Source: Watersipora subatra (lineage: Eukaryota; Bryozoa; Gymnolaemata; Cheilostomatida; Watersiporidae). Taken from it: 64,000 nt of DNA. The stretch spans positions 34,690,643 through 34,754,642 of the forward strand of contig NC_088714.1 in the NCBI RefSeq assembly GCF_963576615.1, given 5' to 3'. Both the position numbers and the translations under genes were made by a program. The notes beneath the pieces are model-generated. The model had not been told where the DNA came from. It saw only the letters and a list, made by a program, of their open reading frames with translations, and searched no databases. Below, in pieces: positions 35,554-46,825 of this stretch (position 1 is its first letter; the number at the start of each line of letters is the position of its first letter).

Positions 35554-35975
35554 TTGTTTAAAAAAGGCTCAAATAAAATTTGCTCTAATTACAGACCCAT
35601 TAGTTTGCTACCAGCGCTAAGTAAGATAATTGAAAAAGCTGTAAATAAACAGATTATGGAATACCTTGAGGGTAATTTATTGCTTAACGATAGGCAATAT
35701 GGTTTCAAGAAAAAGCACAGCACCGAGGATGCACTAATTAAATTGACCCATAATGTTTTAAAATCTTTAAACGATAGTAAATGTGTTCTTGGCATCTTTC
35801 TAGATTTTAGTAAAGCCTTTGACACAATAGATTATAATATATTGTACTCAAAACTCCACAATCTTAATTTTGACATCACCGCAATTAACTGGATCAAAAG
35901 CTATCTAACCGAACGTAAACAACACACTATTATTGTTAACACTTTATCTTCCATACTAGGTTTAACATTTAACAG
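35554..35975 (+). pseudogene. LINE reverse transcriptase, N-terminal palm/fingers
   Basis: Open for about 140 codons with the motifs YRPISLLP, QYGFKKKHSTEDA and FLDFSKAFDTID, the conserved first blocks of non-LTR reverse transcriptases including the first catalytic aspartate. It ends in the insertion whose first clear bases are gtggaacaaccc. Confidence 0.85.
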
Positions 35976-36741
35976 GTGGAACAACCCCTACCTCTAGTAT
36001 CTGCGCTGTAACCAACGCTACAACCTGCTGAACCCAACAGGAGGGAGCTGAAACCAACTCACTTGTGCTCTGCTGAGCCCAACAGATTGCACTGAACCCA
36101 AGGCTGCTGACTGTACAACCTGCCAAAACCAACAGGAGAGAGCTGAACCCAACTCACTTGTGTTCTGCTGAAACCAACAGAGTGCGCTGAAACCAACGCT
36201 GTAACCTGCTGAAACCAACAGGAGAGAACGCAACTCTTGTAAGGATAATTATTTAATTATCCAATTTATTTGTAGTAATTTTGTGTGAGCTTGCTGTTAG
36301 TGACGATTATAAACGATTATAAACGATACTTCTCCAACAATAACGACTTTATTATAGCAATACTAATCATGCGTCTAATTCAAGAGTCAAACCCAAGCTG
36401 AACTGCCTAAAAATTAGTGGCAGTATTTATATTACATAAGCGATTGGCCTAGAGATTGACGGTTATCGTTCAAACTGACCAATCATATAGTCTTACTGAC
36501 TGCTGAGTTTCTAAGAATTTGCACATTCAGAGCAATAAGAAATCATTGCTAGACAATGAGCTATTGCAGTGTAACAATCTAAACACTAACAAAAAGACCA
36601 GAAAATTCTACATATACTAGATACGGAACAGTAATCGTAACAAAACAGTAAAACATATTTTGATAATAAAAAGGGCTAATTACCAAATCTTATCTCAAGA
36701 AAACGTATGAATAATAACAGAAACAATATTGTTTAAGTAAC
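35976..36741. mobile_element. Insertion in the LINE, unclassified
   Basis: Separates two reverse transcriptase blocks. Begins near gtggaacaacccctacctct and contains an 11-18 bp cryptic repeat (ctgctgaaaccaacag) over 36005-36225, then AT-rich sequence. It shares a 50-bp stretch (gtggaacaaccc to gctgtaacca) with the second insertion, so both belong to one family. Exact edges are uncertain; the likely target is near ggtttaaca. Confidence 0.5.
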
Positions 36742-36857
36742 TTAAACAACTAGTGGTGTACCTCAAGGTTCCATCCTTGCTCCAACTCTTTTTTTAATTT
36801 ACGTAAATTATTTAACTCATGTCACCAACTTTTTTACACCTCTGCTCTACGCAGATG
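36742..36857 (+). pseudogene. LINE reverse transcriptase, middle block
   Basis: Reads TSGVPQGSILAPTLFLIYVN and ends in LYAD at the second insertion. The catalytic YADD is completed only after that insertion, at 37373. Confidence 0.8.
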
Positions 36858-37367
36858 TGAAGAACACTGGCAAGAGTGGGGTGGAACAACCCTTACCTCT
36901 AGTCTCTGCGCTGTAACCAGTATTAGTTGTTCCAATAAAGTCTTAGTTGTTTAAGTAACTTAAACAGCTAATACTTTATTGGAACAGAAACTAGATTATT
37001 CTGACACATAACCATGAACATAAGAAAATTTTTCAAAAGAGCGAACAGTAAGAAATAAATTATAAAAGATTGTTCACTGTGTAAAAATTTTGATACATGG
37101 CGTCTGTTATCATTTCTAGGTCAACCACTGTCCCAGAAGTACCTTCTCTATATATATCGCCTAAGTCACCTTTTTCTTTTATCGGTCTATTATGCTTTTC
37201 TGCGCCGGATGTCCGAAGCGCCTTGATGAGCCTGATGTCCATGGGACCGATAGCATCCAAATAAGACAATTCTTCAGAGTTATTCCCCCATGGCCTTTTT
37301 CATGGCTACCACTCCTTTCATAGAGTTTGTTCTTTAAAATATGTCGCTTTATTTTTAAGTTTACAAC
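36858..37367 (-). mobile_element. Insertion splitting the LINE catalytic motif
   Basis: Flanked by AGATG at 36853-36857 and 37368-37372. On the minus strand a 71-codon open frame (SYLDAIGPMDIRLIKALRTS at its start, near 37269) ends at 37060 and is followed by a tail with aataaa, like an mRNA 3' end. An imperfect 30-bp inverted repeat with aataaa in both arms lies at 36927-36990. I do not recognise the protein. It may be a gene fragment carried by a retroelement. Confidence 0.55.
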
Positions 37368-38158
37368 AGATGACACTAATCTCTTTTTCGAATCCTTTAA
37401 TATCAACGAGCACACAGATTGTTTCAATAACGAACTTCTCGCTATTCAAAACTGGTGCACTTTTAACAAACTCACCTTAAATGTTGAACAGACTGATTTC
37501 ATGTTACTAAAAAAACCCAAAATAAATTTCATCTAGCTAACACTCATCCCTTTTTCATTTTCAACAAACCAATTTTTCAGACAAATCACACTAAATTCTT
37601 AGGTATTTTTATTGATTTTAATCTCACTTGGAAAAAACACATCAAATATTTACTAAAAAAACTGAGACCCTTATCAGGCTTACTCTACCGCACATCTGAA
37701 TATTTACCCCGCAAACCTTTGCTTTTATTATACAATTCCATGGTTAATTCCAAACTTTTATATTGCATTGAGGCATGGGGCAATGCACCTCCCACCCATC
37801 TTACAACTTTAATAACCCTTCAAAAACACATGATAAGGACCATTCACAAAAACCCCGCCTCATCCACACCAAACCTCTTTTCAAATCATCATCCATACTA
37901 CCTATCAGTTCATTATATTCATACCACATTAAACTTTTAGCCCATCATGAATTTTATTGTAATTACATCCCTCATCACAATATATCAAACCGATTCTCAA
38001 ATTCCTGTCTAAATCTCCCACAATCTTCTCCCCGTTTTGGAATTTTGAATTTGGAATTTGGAGTTTTTTGGAACCAACTCACTAAGTCTATTAAAGGCAT
38101 AGAGAAGATGGCCAGTTTCAAGAGAGAGCTCAGGTTGTATCTTTTAACATGTGAATAA
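37368..38158 (+). pseudogene. LINE reverse transcriptase, C-terminal part
   Basis: After the target repeat it continues DTNLFFESFNINEHTD, then LNVEQTDFMLLKK and, past a TAG near 37534, LGIFIDFNLTWKKHIKYL and LLYCIEAWGNA, the thumb region of Jockey/CR1-like enzymes. A frame change near 37865 leads to FGILNLEFGVFWNQL and a stop at 38156-38158. Confidence 0.8.
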
Positions 38159-38159
38159 A

Positions 38160-38750
38160 ACCGATGACGACAAGCCCAACGCCACGACTAGCTATGTTAT
38201 AGCGTATTATGGGTTTCATCACTCTTCCAGTTTTTTTCTTTTGCTTAGCTAATTTTGTTGATGAAAATAAATCATAAATCACAAAATCACTTCCGGTTGC
38301 CGCGTACGTTCAGAAAATTTGCATACACTTGCATTGAGCTAAATTTATTTTACACTTTTTGAAGCTTAGAACCAGTGCTAAAAATAAATATTGACTGGAG
38401 AACTTTTATATTAGTCTAAACTAACAAAGAAGTTTAAATTTGTTAATAATTAAAACATTAATTATTGTTATTCAAAAACAGGTTTTACCAATTATTTGAT
38501 ATACAATTTTGAAGTGTTTTTTTAAACACCTAGGAAAGGAAAACTTCTAATATATGAGAATAACCAACAAGGTAAAAATTGAAAAAGTAAAATTGTGATG
38601 GTTAAGTAACCCTAGCTACTTTTCGAAGTGAGTTTTTGGACGGTGAAAGTTAGTGTCTCAGTAATATGTTATCGGTTGGAGGCTTGGCATTTCCGCTGCC
38701 AGGTATAATCAGCTATGACATCATTGTCTAAACTCTTATAATTATAAACT
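38160..38750. other. Stretch without a recognised gene
   Basis: AT-rich sequence between the LINE end and the P-like copy D. No gene, repeat or hairpin was recognised. Confidence 0.4.
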
Positions 38751-38966
38751 CAGGTTCAGACCATTGAACTCGAAAACCCCTGGAATGGCCAAGGTCATTC
38801 GCGAGTACGGAAATCGGTCTCGCGCCATGTTGAGTTAAGCATGCAGTAAATTTCATTGTGATCAATCTGAAAAAAGAAATCTAGTTTCAGATTTAACAGT
38901 TACGAAAGATCACGAATACACTGCTAAATTGAAGAGACAGACTACTGAGACTACTACCAATAATTC

Positions 38967-39070
38967 ATGCAAGAGACAGGAGGATGTACAGTAGGTGCAC
39001 AGCGCTATTCTATCAACTGCCAAAACCGCAGGAATGGACTTTCAAAAGAAAAGGGCATAACATTTCACAA
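38967..39070 (+). pseudogene. THAP domain exon 1, copy D
   Basis: Starts MQETGGCTVGAQRYSINC and continues NRRNGLSKEKGITFHK, ending at a GTGAGT donor two bases into the lysine codon. It is in frame (104 nt), but the first zinc-binding cysteine is changed to arginine (tgc to cgc) compared with copy C. So the zinc finger is broken even though the reading frame is intact. Confidence 0.75.
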
Positions 39071-39119
39071 GTGAGTCACTTCTACTTCTAGTTCTATTAC
39101 TATTGCTACTTAAACTTTT

Positions 39120-39620
39120 TAGCCTTACCTCGAAGGAGTACATATCATTGTCTGATAATCATGACGAGCCTGTTGGTTACCTGTGATAATCGAAAAGTGC
39201 TGCAAAAATTATTTGCGAAGTATTGGGTCACGTGATCAGATTACGACTTGACGATTGAATATTGCCGAAACAAAACTGTAAAGTAGCGAGCATCTATATT
39301 TGATACAGGGTCTTCGGTAAAACCCGAAGTGTTTGTCATAAACTAGTGCTACGATAAGTTTTACATTAAGCTTTTTATTGGCCTTTCAATTCACATGAGA
39401 ACATACGTGACAAGACGATAACCAAACTGGAATGACTACGTCAGATAAATAAACAGATTCCAATCTACGGCGGCTTTTCGTTTTTGAGCTTTTAAGAGCT
39501 GGTAATCACATTTCCACATATTTTGCACCTACAACACAACAGAGTAAGACATGGTGAATCTTTTGATACCAAATAACTGTAATGTGAATTTTGTTGCAAG
39601 TCAACCTTTAAGATGTTCTG
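39120..39620 (+). repeat. Half of the foldback repeat seen at 2069-2968
   Basis: Collinear with 2445-2968: the loop and right arm are present, the left arm is missing. It occupies the intron region where a second THAP exon would be expected. Confidence 0.65.
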
Positions 39621-39902
39621 CTCTGCTGTTTGGCATGCTATAGATTTCTGATCGTGCACATGACAGCTCATTTTGCAAAGCATCTATCTATCTATCCTTT
39701 ATGGGTTACCTGGGAGACCACTTGCAACACAAATTATGACAAACCCTCTGCTATGTATTTAGCTGGTTATTCTGTGAGTACAGAAGTGATAATGATTATA
39801 TAATGTTTCACACTTGATCATTAACTACCTACATGTATATTGTGTATGACCACACTGGGTATCAGCATTTGCACTAATAACTTGTACTAATTTTATGTTG
39901 AA

Positions 39903-40344
39903 GGTCTGAGGTCTGCTTGAAAAGCCCCAGTAGCCCATTTCTTTACACGCATTCTAACTGCAGCTACTCAGAGCAAACTTGTAGTTCATATGTTGTCTAA
40001 ACTTGGTGAGAAAGGGTTTGTGGTGCACTGTTTAATGCTAGATGGGCATGCGTCAAACATTCCAATGTACCGGTTACTTGGTGCTTACATGCGGAACCTT
40101 CAAACCTTCAGATCGCACTTACCGCATCCTGACACTCAGCAGCAAGTACAAGTACTTCTGGATCCCTGTCATATGGTAAAGCTCATGAGGAACCTATCTC
40201 ATGCTTATGAATCAATCAAAAAGTCCAGATGGCATAGTGAAATGGAGCTACATTTTAGGGATACAAGAAGTACAGGATTCATGCAGCTAGAAGATGGGAA
40301 CAAGCTGACAACAAGACATCAATTTTCACCAGAATAAGATGAAG
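39903..40344 (+). pseudogene. P-like transposase catalytic exon, copy D
   Basis: Reads APVAHFFTRILTAATQSKL, then VVHCLMLDGHASNIPMYRLL and LLDPCHMVKLMRN. The aspartates in LMLDGHASN and LLDPCHM are the RNase H-like catalytic positions of P-element/THAP9 transposases. A TGA interrupts just before KAPVAHF. A one-base frame break near 40320 is followed by HQNKMK and a GTGCAG donor. Confidence 0.7.
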
Positions 40345-40656
40345 GTGCAGTTTTTTGCTTAAAATGCAAATGACCCCCAGTTTTTTGCTACTTTTTTAAA
40401 AGTTTGATAACAAGTGAAAGAATATAATACATTTACTTTATAAAAAGTCAAGATCAATTACAATCTGAGAATACAAACACCCAAAATTATTTGACACTAT
40501 TTGTATTCTTTTAACATTTAAAAAATGTTAGTGTCAGAAAATTACCAACTGAAAATGGGTCATTTTCGAGATTGAAGAATTTTATACTTTTAATTGTTTA
40601 ATTTCTTTATTACTTTAATCTTTATGAATGTGTTTGTTTTTATCATCGCTATGCAG

Positions 40657-41391
40657 GTATCCCTCGTTACTCAGACACTTTCCAACTTGGTTGCTGCTGC
40701 TATGTTGAGTTTCAAAGTACTTGGTGTTCCCGGATTTGCTGATTGTTATGCCGTGTTATGTTTATAAAGGTAAGTGAAAACCAATGTTTTGCATAGCTGC
40801 TATGTTTTTTCAAACTATGCAGAACTAAGTTTATGCTGTTGTTATGTTAAGTTTAATTGCAGTTAATCTATTTTTGGAAAATTTAATTTATTAATTTATT
40901 TATTATTATAATTTAGGATTTGTTATAATAATGTATTTATTATTATTTAGTAATTTATTTATTTATTTTTAGAAAATTGACAGACTGACATACTGAGCAG
41001 CAGATCCATATTTGGGAAGGACTATAAGCAACCAATCAGAACATCTAGTATGGCTTGTATTGAACCAATTCTGTCTAAAATGAGATCATATCTACTTTCT
41101 CTGACAACTATGGAGTGTATCCCACTGGGCATGAGCTCTAGGTGAATATAAAATTGAATGAATAATTCGATGTACAAAATTATTAACTGTTTGATAATCT
41201 GTAAGCATGTAGTGTAACGATATGGTTACTGTTCATTTCAGGAGTGTCTGTACAAAAGGCTTTCTGAGTGGTATAGATACTATTTTTGCATTACTTGAGA
41301 AGTTGATAACCCCTGGTGTACAAGACTACATCTGCATGTACGTCTTAGCCAAGACCATCTGGAGCTATTTTTAATGCAGTGCGACGAAGTG
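40657..41391 (+). pseudogene. P-like transposase, three further exons, copy D
   Basis: 40657-40769 reads VSLVTQTLSNLVAAAMLSFK and ends at GTAAGT. 40973-41141 reads ILSSRSIFGKDYKQPIRTSS and ends at a GTGAAT donor. 41242-41391 ends in a broken version of the final acidic motif: FNAVRRSG is in one frame and the upstream LSQDHLE-like stretch in another. Splice sites are of the GT-AG type. The sequence order matches THAP9-like proteins. Confidence 0.6.
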
Positions 41392-42039
41392 GTGAGTTCA
41401 GATTTGATGTAAAAGTGTCAGAACCATTGTTCATATTTTGTGCTCCTATTTGTTTGCTGCTTTCCAATCAAAATAATATATATTATTCGTCGAGAAAAAT
41501 AAAAAAATAGAATAATAATTAATAAAAACATATATTACCGCCGGCATGAACATTAATTGAACAGGTGAAATATTTTTTTACGACTTATGGTAACCTAAGA
41601 TGTGATTTTCTGTCTTGATATACGAGTAAAATAGGGATACCTAATAGAGCGTCAGATATTCCCTTTGTGTTGTATATGAATATAGTATCAGCTTTTGGGT
41701 ATGACACATGAAGCCTTAAAAATAAATACAGATACACTCAAAAATGCCCAGCTTTTTGTTGTAAAAGTTTTGAATTTTCACCATATTTTGGAATTTCTTC
41801 AATTTTCATATTTTCCACTTTTATGTTTTTGAAAAATACTTTAAAAACATGTGGATTGTTGTATCTTAAGTGTACTATGTTCTACGTGAATAAGACATTC
41901 ATTGTTGTTGATTGTATGTAATTGTTAAAATTTATGCTTTTGTTTAGGTGGCTGGAATAATAATCCTACTGTTACTCAGTTTAAGGCTAACTTTCGCAAA
42001 CTTATTAGCAAATGTGGTGCAGAATCAGATGCTGGTAAG

Positions 42040-43939
42040 CAGGGTTGGGTAATTGATTTTATTTCAAATAGATCTATTTGCAAATTCAAATTACTATATT
42101 TATTTGATTTGGTATTTGGTTTCGAGAATTTCCAGCATTTTGTATTTTATTTGGTATTTGGTTCTTAAATTTCTCAGTATTTGTTATTTAATTTTGTATT
42201 TGATTTTGAAGTTTCCCAGTATTACTATTTGATTTGGTGTTTAGTTTCGAGAATTTTTAGTAATTGGTATTTTATTTGATATTTGGTCCTGAGATTTCCC
42301 AGTATTACTATCTTATTTGATATTTGGTTCTGTGACTTCCTAGTATTTACTATTTGATTTAGCATTTGGTTTGGAGAATTTTTAGTATTTGATATTTTTG
42401 TTCTGAGATAGCCCAGTATTTAGAATTTTATTTGGTATTTGGTTCTGAATTTATAAATATTTGCTAATTTGTTTGGTAATGTTCGGTATAATTGAGATTG
42501 TCCAGTATCTGGCATTTGATTTGATATCATAATTTGGTTTATAATTGGCCAATATTTTTTCTGGTATTTTGGTTAATTATTTGGTATGAATATTGCTGAT
42601 GCTGACAATCCCCCTCCACACAAGCAACCACAATTGGAGGGAACTTACACAATGCTTCTCGGCAGGAGTAAAGCAGCCCGGGCTAAAAAAGATCCTGCGC
42701 TGACCATGGTCAAAACATACCTAGAGTCAGCGCCTGAAAGTGAAGCTGTTGACCCTATGGAGTACCGGGAGTGATCCAGCTCCAACACTCATCTAGCTAC
42801 ACTCGCCAAAAGTTACTTGGTTGTCCTCGCTAGCTCAGCCCCTGTGGAAAGACTGTTTAGTTCGGCCAGACATTTCCTAAGACTAGAGCGCATGCATATG
42901 GGGGATGATATGTTTGAGGCACAGCTGCACATCCGCTCAAACTCGTTCTTGCATAAGTCTGGCAATATTTAATATTCAATGATGTATACAGCAGTTTTCA
43001 TTGTAACCTAACCTAATTAGTCCTAACCCTAACTAACTTGCATCAGCATATATAATTGCCTTGATATAATAGTGTATTTCAGTCTTTAGAACTCGCAATC
43101 ACAATAAGCCAGTATTTGTCTCGATTTTCTGTCAATATAGTATCTTTATTAAATTTGAACATACCATGAATAATGTAGTACCTTTAAAATTACTGACAAT
43201 CATAAATGATTTTCTTCTACATTATATTGATTCAAGTTGAATGTAACATAAATACGTAATAAATAATGTATACATTTTTATATGAGCAGAGTTGTTGGAT
43301 GTGAACGTGATCAGTTATTTTTAAATAATTTGATAATTCAGTCTGCAAATAAATTTGATTTGGTCTTGATATTTTCCAGTATTTAATATTTAGCATAATG
43401 TTGATATTGAATTGACATTTCCCATTATTCAATTTGGAGTCGGCTCTAAGATTTTACATCATTTGGTTCTGAAATTTTCCGATAGCCTACTGTTATTTGA
43501 TTTGATATTTGATGTCGAGAAATTGCAGTGTTTGGTAATTTATTTGGTATTTTAATATAAAATTTCCCAATATTCCTATTTGATTTGGTGTTTGGTACTG
43601 AGATTTTCAAGTATTACTATTTGATTTGGAATTTGGTTTCAAGAATTGCCAGTATTTGGTATTTTGTCTTGGGATTGTCACGTATTACTGTTTGATTTGA
43701 TATTTGGTTCGAACAATTGCCAATATTTGGTATTTCACTTGGTAGTTGATTCTCAAATTTCCCAGTGGTACTATTTGATTTGGTATTTGATTTACAAAAT
43801 TGTGAGTATTTGATGTTTTATTTGGTATTTGGCTCTGAGATTTTCAAGTATTTGGTATTTTATTTGGTATTTGGTTATGATATTTTCCAGTATTTGGTAT
43901 TTTAATTGGTCCGCCAAATTGGCCAATTACCCAACACTG
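42040..43939 (+). mobile_element. hAT DNA transposon, non-autonomous
   Basis: The ends CAGGGTTGGGTAATTG and CAATTACCCAACACTG are hAT-type inverted repeats. The flanking 8-bp duplication is CTGGTAAG at 42032-42039 and 43940-43947. Copy A has the uninterrupted target, so the boundaries are exact. Of the transposase only the C-terminal dimerisation region remains. Both sides (about 42060-42580 and 43340-43915) consist of degenerate repeats of a theme like atttggtatttggttctgag of roughly 60 bp. Confidence 0.92.
42586..42972 (+). pseudogene. hAT transposase C-terminal dimerisation domain
   Basis: One frame with a TGA at 42772-42774. The first part starts MNIADADNPPPHKQPQLEGT; the second has LAKSYLVVLASSAPVERLFS and then SARHFLRLERMHMGDDMFEA. 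ASSAPVERLFS is the signature of the hAT C-terminal dimerisation domain (PF05699 type). The catalytic core is missing. Confidence 0.8.
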
Positions 43940-44569
43940 CTGGTAAGACAGGTAATGTTACTGTTCAAGATGAGATTCTCATGATACAGGCTACGCCAGG
44001 AGTTGATCAGTTTGTAGAGCCCACAATGATTTCAGACGCCGAAACTTCTGTTATGGGTAACAGTATAGTCTATATAGCTGGCTACATTGCGCGAAAACTA
44101 ACTAAAGTGCTGTCCTGTGACATTGGCCTTCAGTCACTGATTACCACTGAGTCAAGTATCTAGCACCGACATCGCTATACTCTACGTGAGCTACAAAGCA
44201 ATGGAGAAGTGGTGCTTTATCAGACGGTGTCATCAGGATCCTGCTAGCTGCAGATCAATACTTTCATATTAATGCAAAGCCAGATCCACTCCATTATGTG
44301 GTGTATGTTATCAATAGTGTAGGATCTAGTGATGTGCTATGCCTCGGGAAACACCTTATGGACGCAGCAGATGGCATATCCAACCATGGTCATGCAACTG
44401 CTGTTTACATGATTACATGTAACCATGTAAATCTGCAGTTACATGGTTGCTGGTCATACAACTTTCCCTTCAGCATATTAAGCAAGAGGCTCCTATGCAC
44501 CATAAACCTCATCAGCTGACTAGGCCACCTTTCCTCTTTTGATAAAATGAAACACTGGTTAGTTCAGCC

Positions 44570-44605
44570 TATAGAGTTATCTTCCCTAGGAAAGATAACT
44601 CTATG
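44570..44605. mobile_element. 36-bp palindromic insertion, CATAGAG family
   Basis: ATAGAGTTATCTTCCC and its near-complement around tagg, flanked by GTTCAGCC at 44562-44569 and 44606-44613. The first base is T where the family has C. The equivalent sequence in copy A (bases 1-30, reverse complement) lacks the insert. It consists of little more than the two termini of the 1.5-kb element at 32961. Confidence 0.8.
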
Positions 44606-44675
44606 GTTCAGCCTATCAAATCTGTTGAATACCACTTTTAGCATTATAAATCTTTTTCTTTGTTCAGACTGTTGT

Positions 44676-45178
44676 AATGTATGTATTTACCGTAATGCAT
44701 GTGTATATTGTTATGTATGTGTATACCGTATGGCATGTGTATATTGTTATGCATGTGTATATTGTAATACTTGTGCATACTGTAATGCATGGTTATGTTG
44801 CAATCCATGTGTATACTGTAGTGTATGTTTATATTGTAATGCGTATGTATAAGGTAATGCATTTGTATATTGTAATGCATGTGTATACTGTATTGCATGT
44901 GTATATTGTAATGCATGTTTATATTGTAATGCATGTGTATACTGTAGTGCATGTGTATACTGTAGTGCATGTGTAGGGCCTATATTGTAATGTATATTGT
45001 AATGTATTTGTATACTGTAATGCATGTGTATACTGCAATGCATACGTACACTGTGATGCATATGTATAGTGTACTGCATGTGTATATTGCAATGCATACG
45101 TATATTGTAATGCATGTGTATATTGTAATGAATGTGTATATTCTAATGCATATGTATGCTGTAATACATATGTGTAAA
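44676..45178 (+). repeat. 18-bp minisatellite, about 28 copies
   Basis: The unit is tgtatattgtaatgcatg with many variants. Because the unit is a multiple of three, all frames look open on both strands, giving M/Y/V/C-rich and H/Y/N-rich artefact proteins. Confidence 0.92.
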
Positions 45179-45179
45179 T

Positions 45180-45661
45180 TATGTTTTGTCAGCATTTACT
45201 ACTATTTTTACTAAATTGTTTGCATATTACTGCTGCTTTCACTTCAATAAAATGTTATATTGGATAATTAGTTATCTCTTAAACTGTTAACATGGAGATG
45301 GTTATACTATGGCAATTATACCTCAAAATACACCATATCTGTTGTATTCCTTTAGCCAATATAAAATAAAAGCACTAGTTCTTAAGTTGAAATTTTAAAA
45401 AGGCTTTGTGGGTCTTATGACATGGACACACAAGTGTTCTGCCTGAGTGCCCTTCCATACACTCAGTGCGAGAAGAGAGATCTACAGCATGAACCTTGCT
45501 ATTCTTGTTTTAATACCTGACGTTAAAGTTGGTCTACAATACAAACAAATAAATACAAACTCAAATAAAAACAATATGCATGTCATAATTTGAACAGTGA
45601 GTGATGTGATAAGTATGCTACAGTCAGCTGTGTGAGTCAGCAGTGTGAGTCAACGGTGTTA
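45180..45661. other. 3' flank of the Toll-like receptor gene
   Basis: No other gene was recognised. This would hold the 3' untranslated region of the minus-strand receptor. A clear poly(A) signal was not assigned. Confidence 0.35.
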
Positions 45662-46065
45662 TCACGCGCAGTTTCCGCAATCCTTTCTTAGTTTCTGCAA
45701 CAGCGCTTGTGCCGCTGCCTGTTCACCCGATACATTTCCTGCACAGATTCCCCTCGGCCACACGATATGCTTCTCATTTGAAATGATATCGGTTATTAGA
45801 GCTGGTAAATGCTCCAGCTGCTTCACCGAATCCATGCCAAAAGTAACAAGAGACACCTCGCCGAAGCCCTTTTGTTTGAGGAGTTCAAATTCGAATTTGG
45901 TGATCGGATCCTTGAGGTAATCAGGTGTGAGAAACACGATAGGTCTGTCCGACTGCGCGATGAATCTAGCTATGGCGACTTGTGTCATCAGCCCCGGAGT
46001 GGCATCTCGATCTCTGGTTATAACGGTCACACCACTTCCATCTTCTTGTAGTATTTTTTGCACAG
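45662..46065 (-). CDS. Toll-like receptor, TIR-domain exon (last exon)
   Basis: This exon carries most of the cytoplasmic TIR domain, which recruits adaptor proteins by TIR-TIR contacts in innate immune signalling. It reads ILQEDGSGVTVITRDRDATP, then GLMTQVAIARFIAQSDRPIV and FLTPDYL. RDRDATPG corresponds to TIR box 2. A box 3 FW pair is not evident. The acceptor chosen (tttggcag above 46065) gives the two bases needed to complete the phase-1 codon left by the previous exon, so box 1 (YLSYSGRYVDDVI) runs straight into this exon. An acceptor 26 bases upstream (tgacag) does not fit the phase. The exon ends with CGNCA and TGA at 45662-45664. Confidence 0.85.
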
Positions 46066-46395
46066 CTGCCAAATACAAGGCAAAACTTAAACTGTCAAAG
46101 CAGGTGCATGAATAAAATTGTTTGCTTTCATAAATTGGTAACTGGTTTTGCAGTTTTTGTTGCTAGGTTGCAATATAAAAATGCTGCCTTTAAAAAGGTC
46201 AGACTCAGGAAACCCAGATGTACATGCTGACATACTCAGACTTTTGGCATTAGCTAAGTCAATTGAATAGAAGGGCTGTAGTGGCTTCCTCAAGGACCAC
46301 CAACTGTCACTTTTGGAATGCCACTTAGAATGGTTGTCAATATAATAAAATAAGCGCTAAAACACAGCTGATGCTTCATTATGGATGCTCACTCA

Positions 46396-46570
46396 AATAT
46401 TAATAATAACTCTATGATTTTCGAACACATCATCAGACAATAAACTAAACCTAATATTAATAATAACTCTATGATTTCCGAACACATCGCCAGACAATAA
46501 ACTAAACCTAATATTAATAATAACTCTATGATTTCCGAACACATCATCTGACAATAAACTAAACCTACCA
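46396..46570 (-). repeat. 57-bp minisatellite, three copies, in last receptor intron
   Basis: The unit runs taatattaataataactcta to cagacaataaactaaacc, repeated three times with few changes. It lies in the intron between the transmembrane exon and the TIR exon. Confidence 0.88.
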
Positions 46571-46825
46571 AATGATTTTGCATTAAAGATAAACTTACAC
46601 AAGATTTTAGTAGATTTTATCTGAAAGTATCGACTTTTTCCTGTTATTTGTAATTGTTTTTGATGTTTGAGGTAATATACTGTAAATGGCGGAATGTTTC
46701 AAAACGGAAGTTGAGAAAACTTGATCGTGGTTAAAACGCTCAGATCAAGCGAAAGTGTGATTATGATGTCTATAGTTACAAAGGGACCGCCCTGAGTATG
46801 ACAGGAAAATGGTAAACTAACTCAC

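Larger units (their letters stand above)
35530..38158 (+). mobile_element. Non-LTR retrotransposon (LINE), broken by two insertions
   Basis: Reverse transcriptase segments are in order: 35554-35975 (NYRPISLLPALSKIIEK, LDFSKAFDTIDYN), 36742-36857 (SGVPQGSILAPTLFLIY then LYAD), and 37368-38158 (DTNLFF onward, with a C-terminal region of about 250 residues). The order and the C-terminal motifs are of the Jockey/CR1 kind. Endonuclease and ORF1 are absent, so it is also 5'-truncated. Two insertions at 35976-36741 and 36858-37367 separate the pieces. There is a stop near 37534 and a frameshift around 37865. Confidence 0.82.
41948..44500 (+). pseudogene. P-like transposase C-terminal exon, split by hAT insertion
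   Basis: Opens GGWNNNPTVTQFKANFRKL at 41948, is interrupted at 42040-43939 by the hAT element, and resumes with TGNVTVQDEILMIQATPG at 43948. IVYIAGYIARKLTKVL precedes a TAG at 44161-44163. Beyond it another frame carries DGVIRILLAADQYFHINAK and DVLCLGKHLMDAADG. It parallels 1240-1830 of copy A. Confidence 0.7.
38755..44566 (+). mobile_element. P-element-like (THAP) transposon, copy D
   Basis: The most complete copy of this family. Order: 5' region matching copy C, THAP exon 1 (38967-39070), a foldback-repeat fragment (39120-39620) in place of the second THAP exon, catalytic exon (39903-40344), exons 40657-40769, 40973-41141 and 41242-41391, then the C-terminal exon from 41948, split by a hAT element. 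The 3' end matches bases 1-125 in reverse complement. Several frameshifts and stops make it inactive. The transposition role is inferred from the family. Terminal inverted repeats were not identified. Confidence 0.75.

Noticed and set aside
44547..45214. Cysteine/tyrosine-rich or histidine-rich repeat proteins on both strands
   Set aside because: Frames across the 18-bp minisatellite.
46087..46293. Extra small exon of the receptor between the transmembrane and TIR exons
   Set aside because: The acceptor just above 46065 joins the TIR exon in phase, so no extra exon is required, and this frame has no TIR features.
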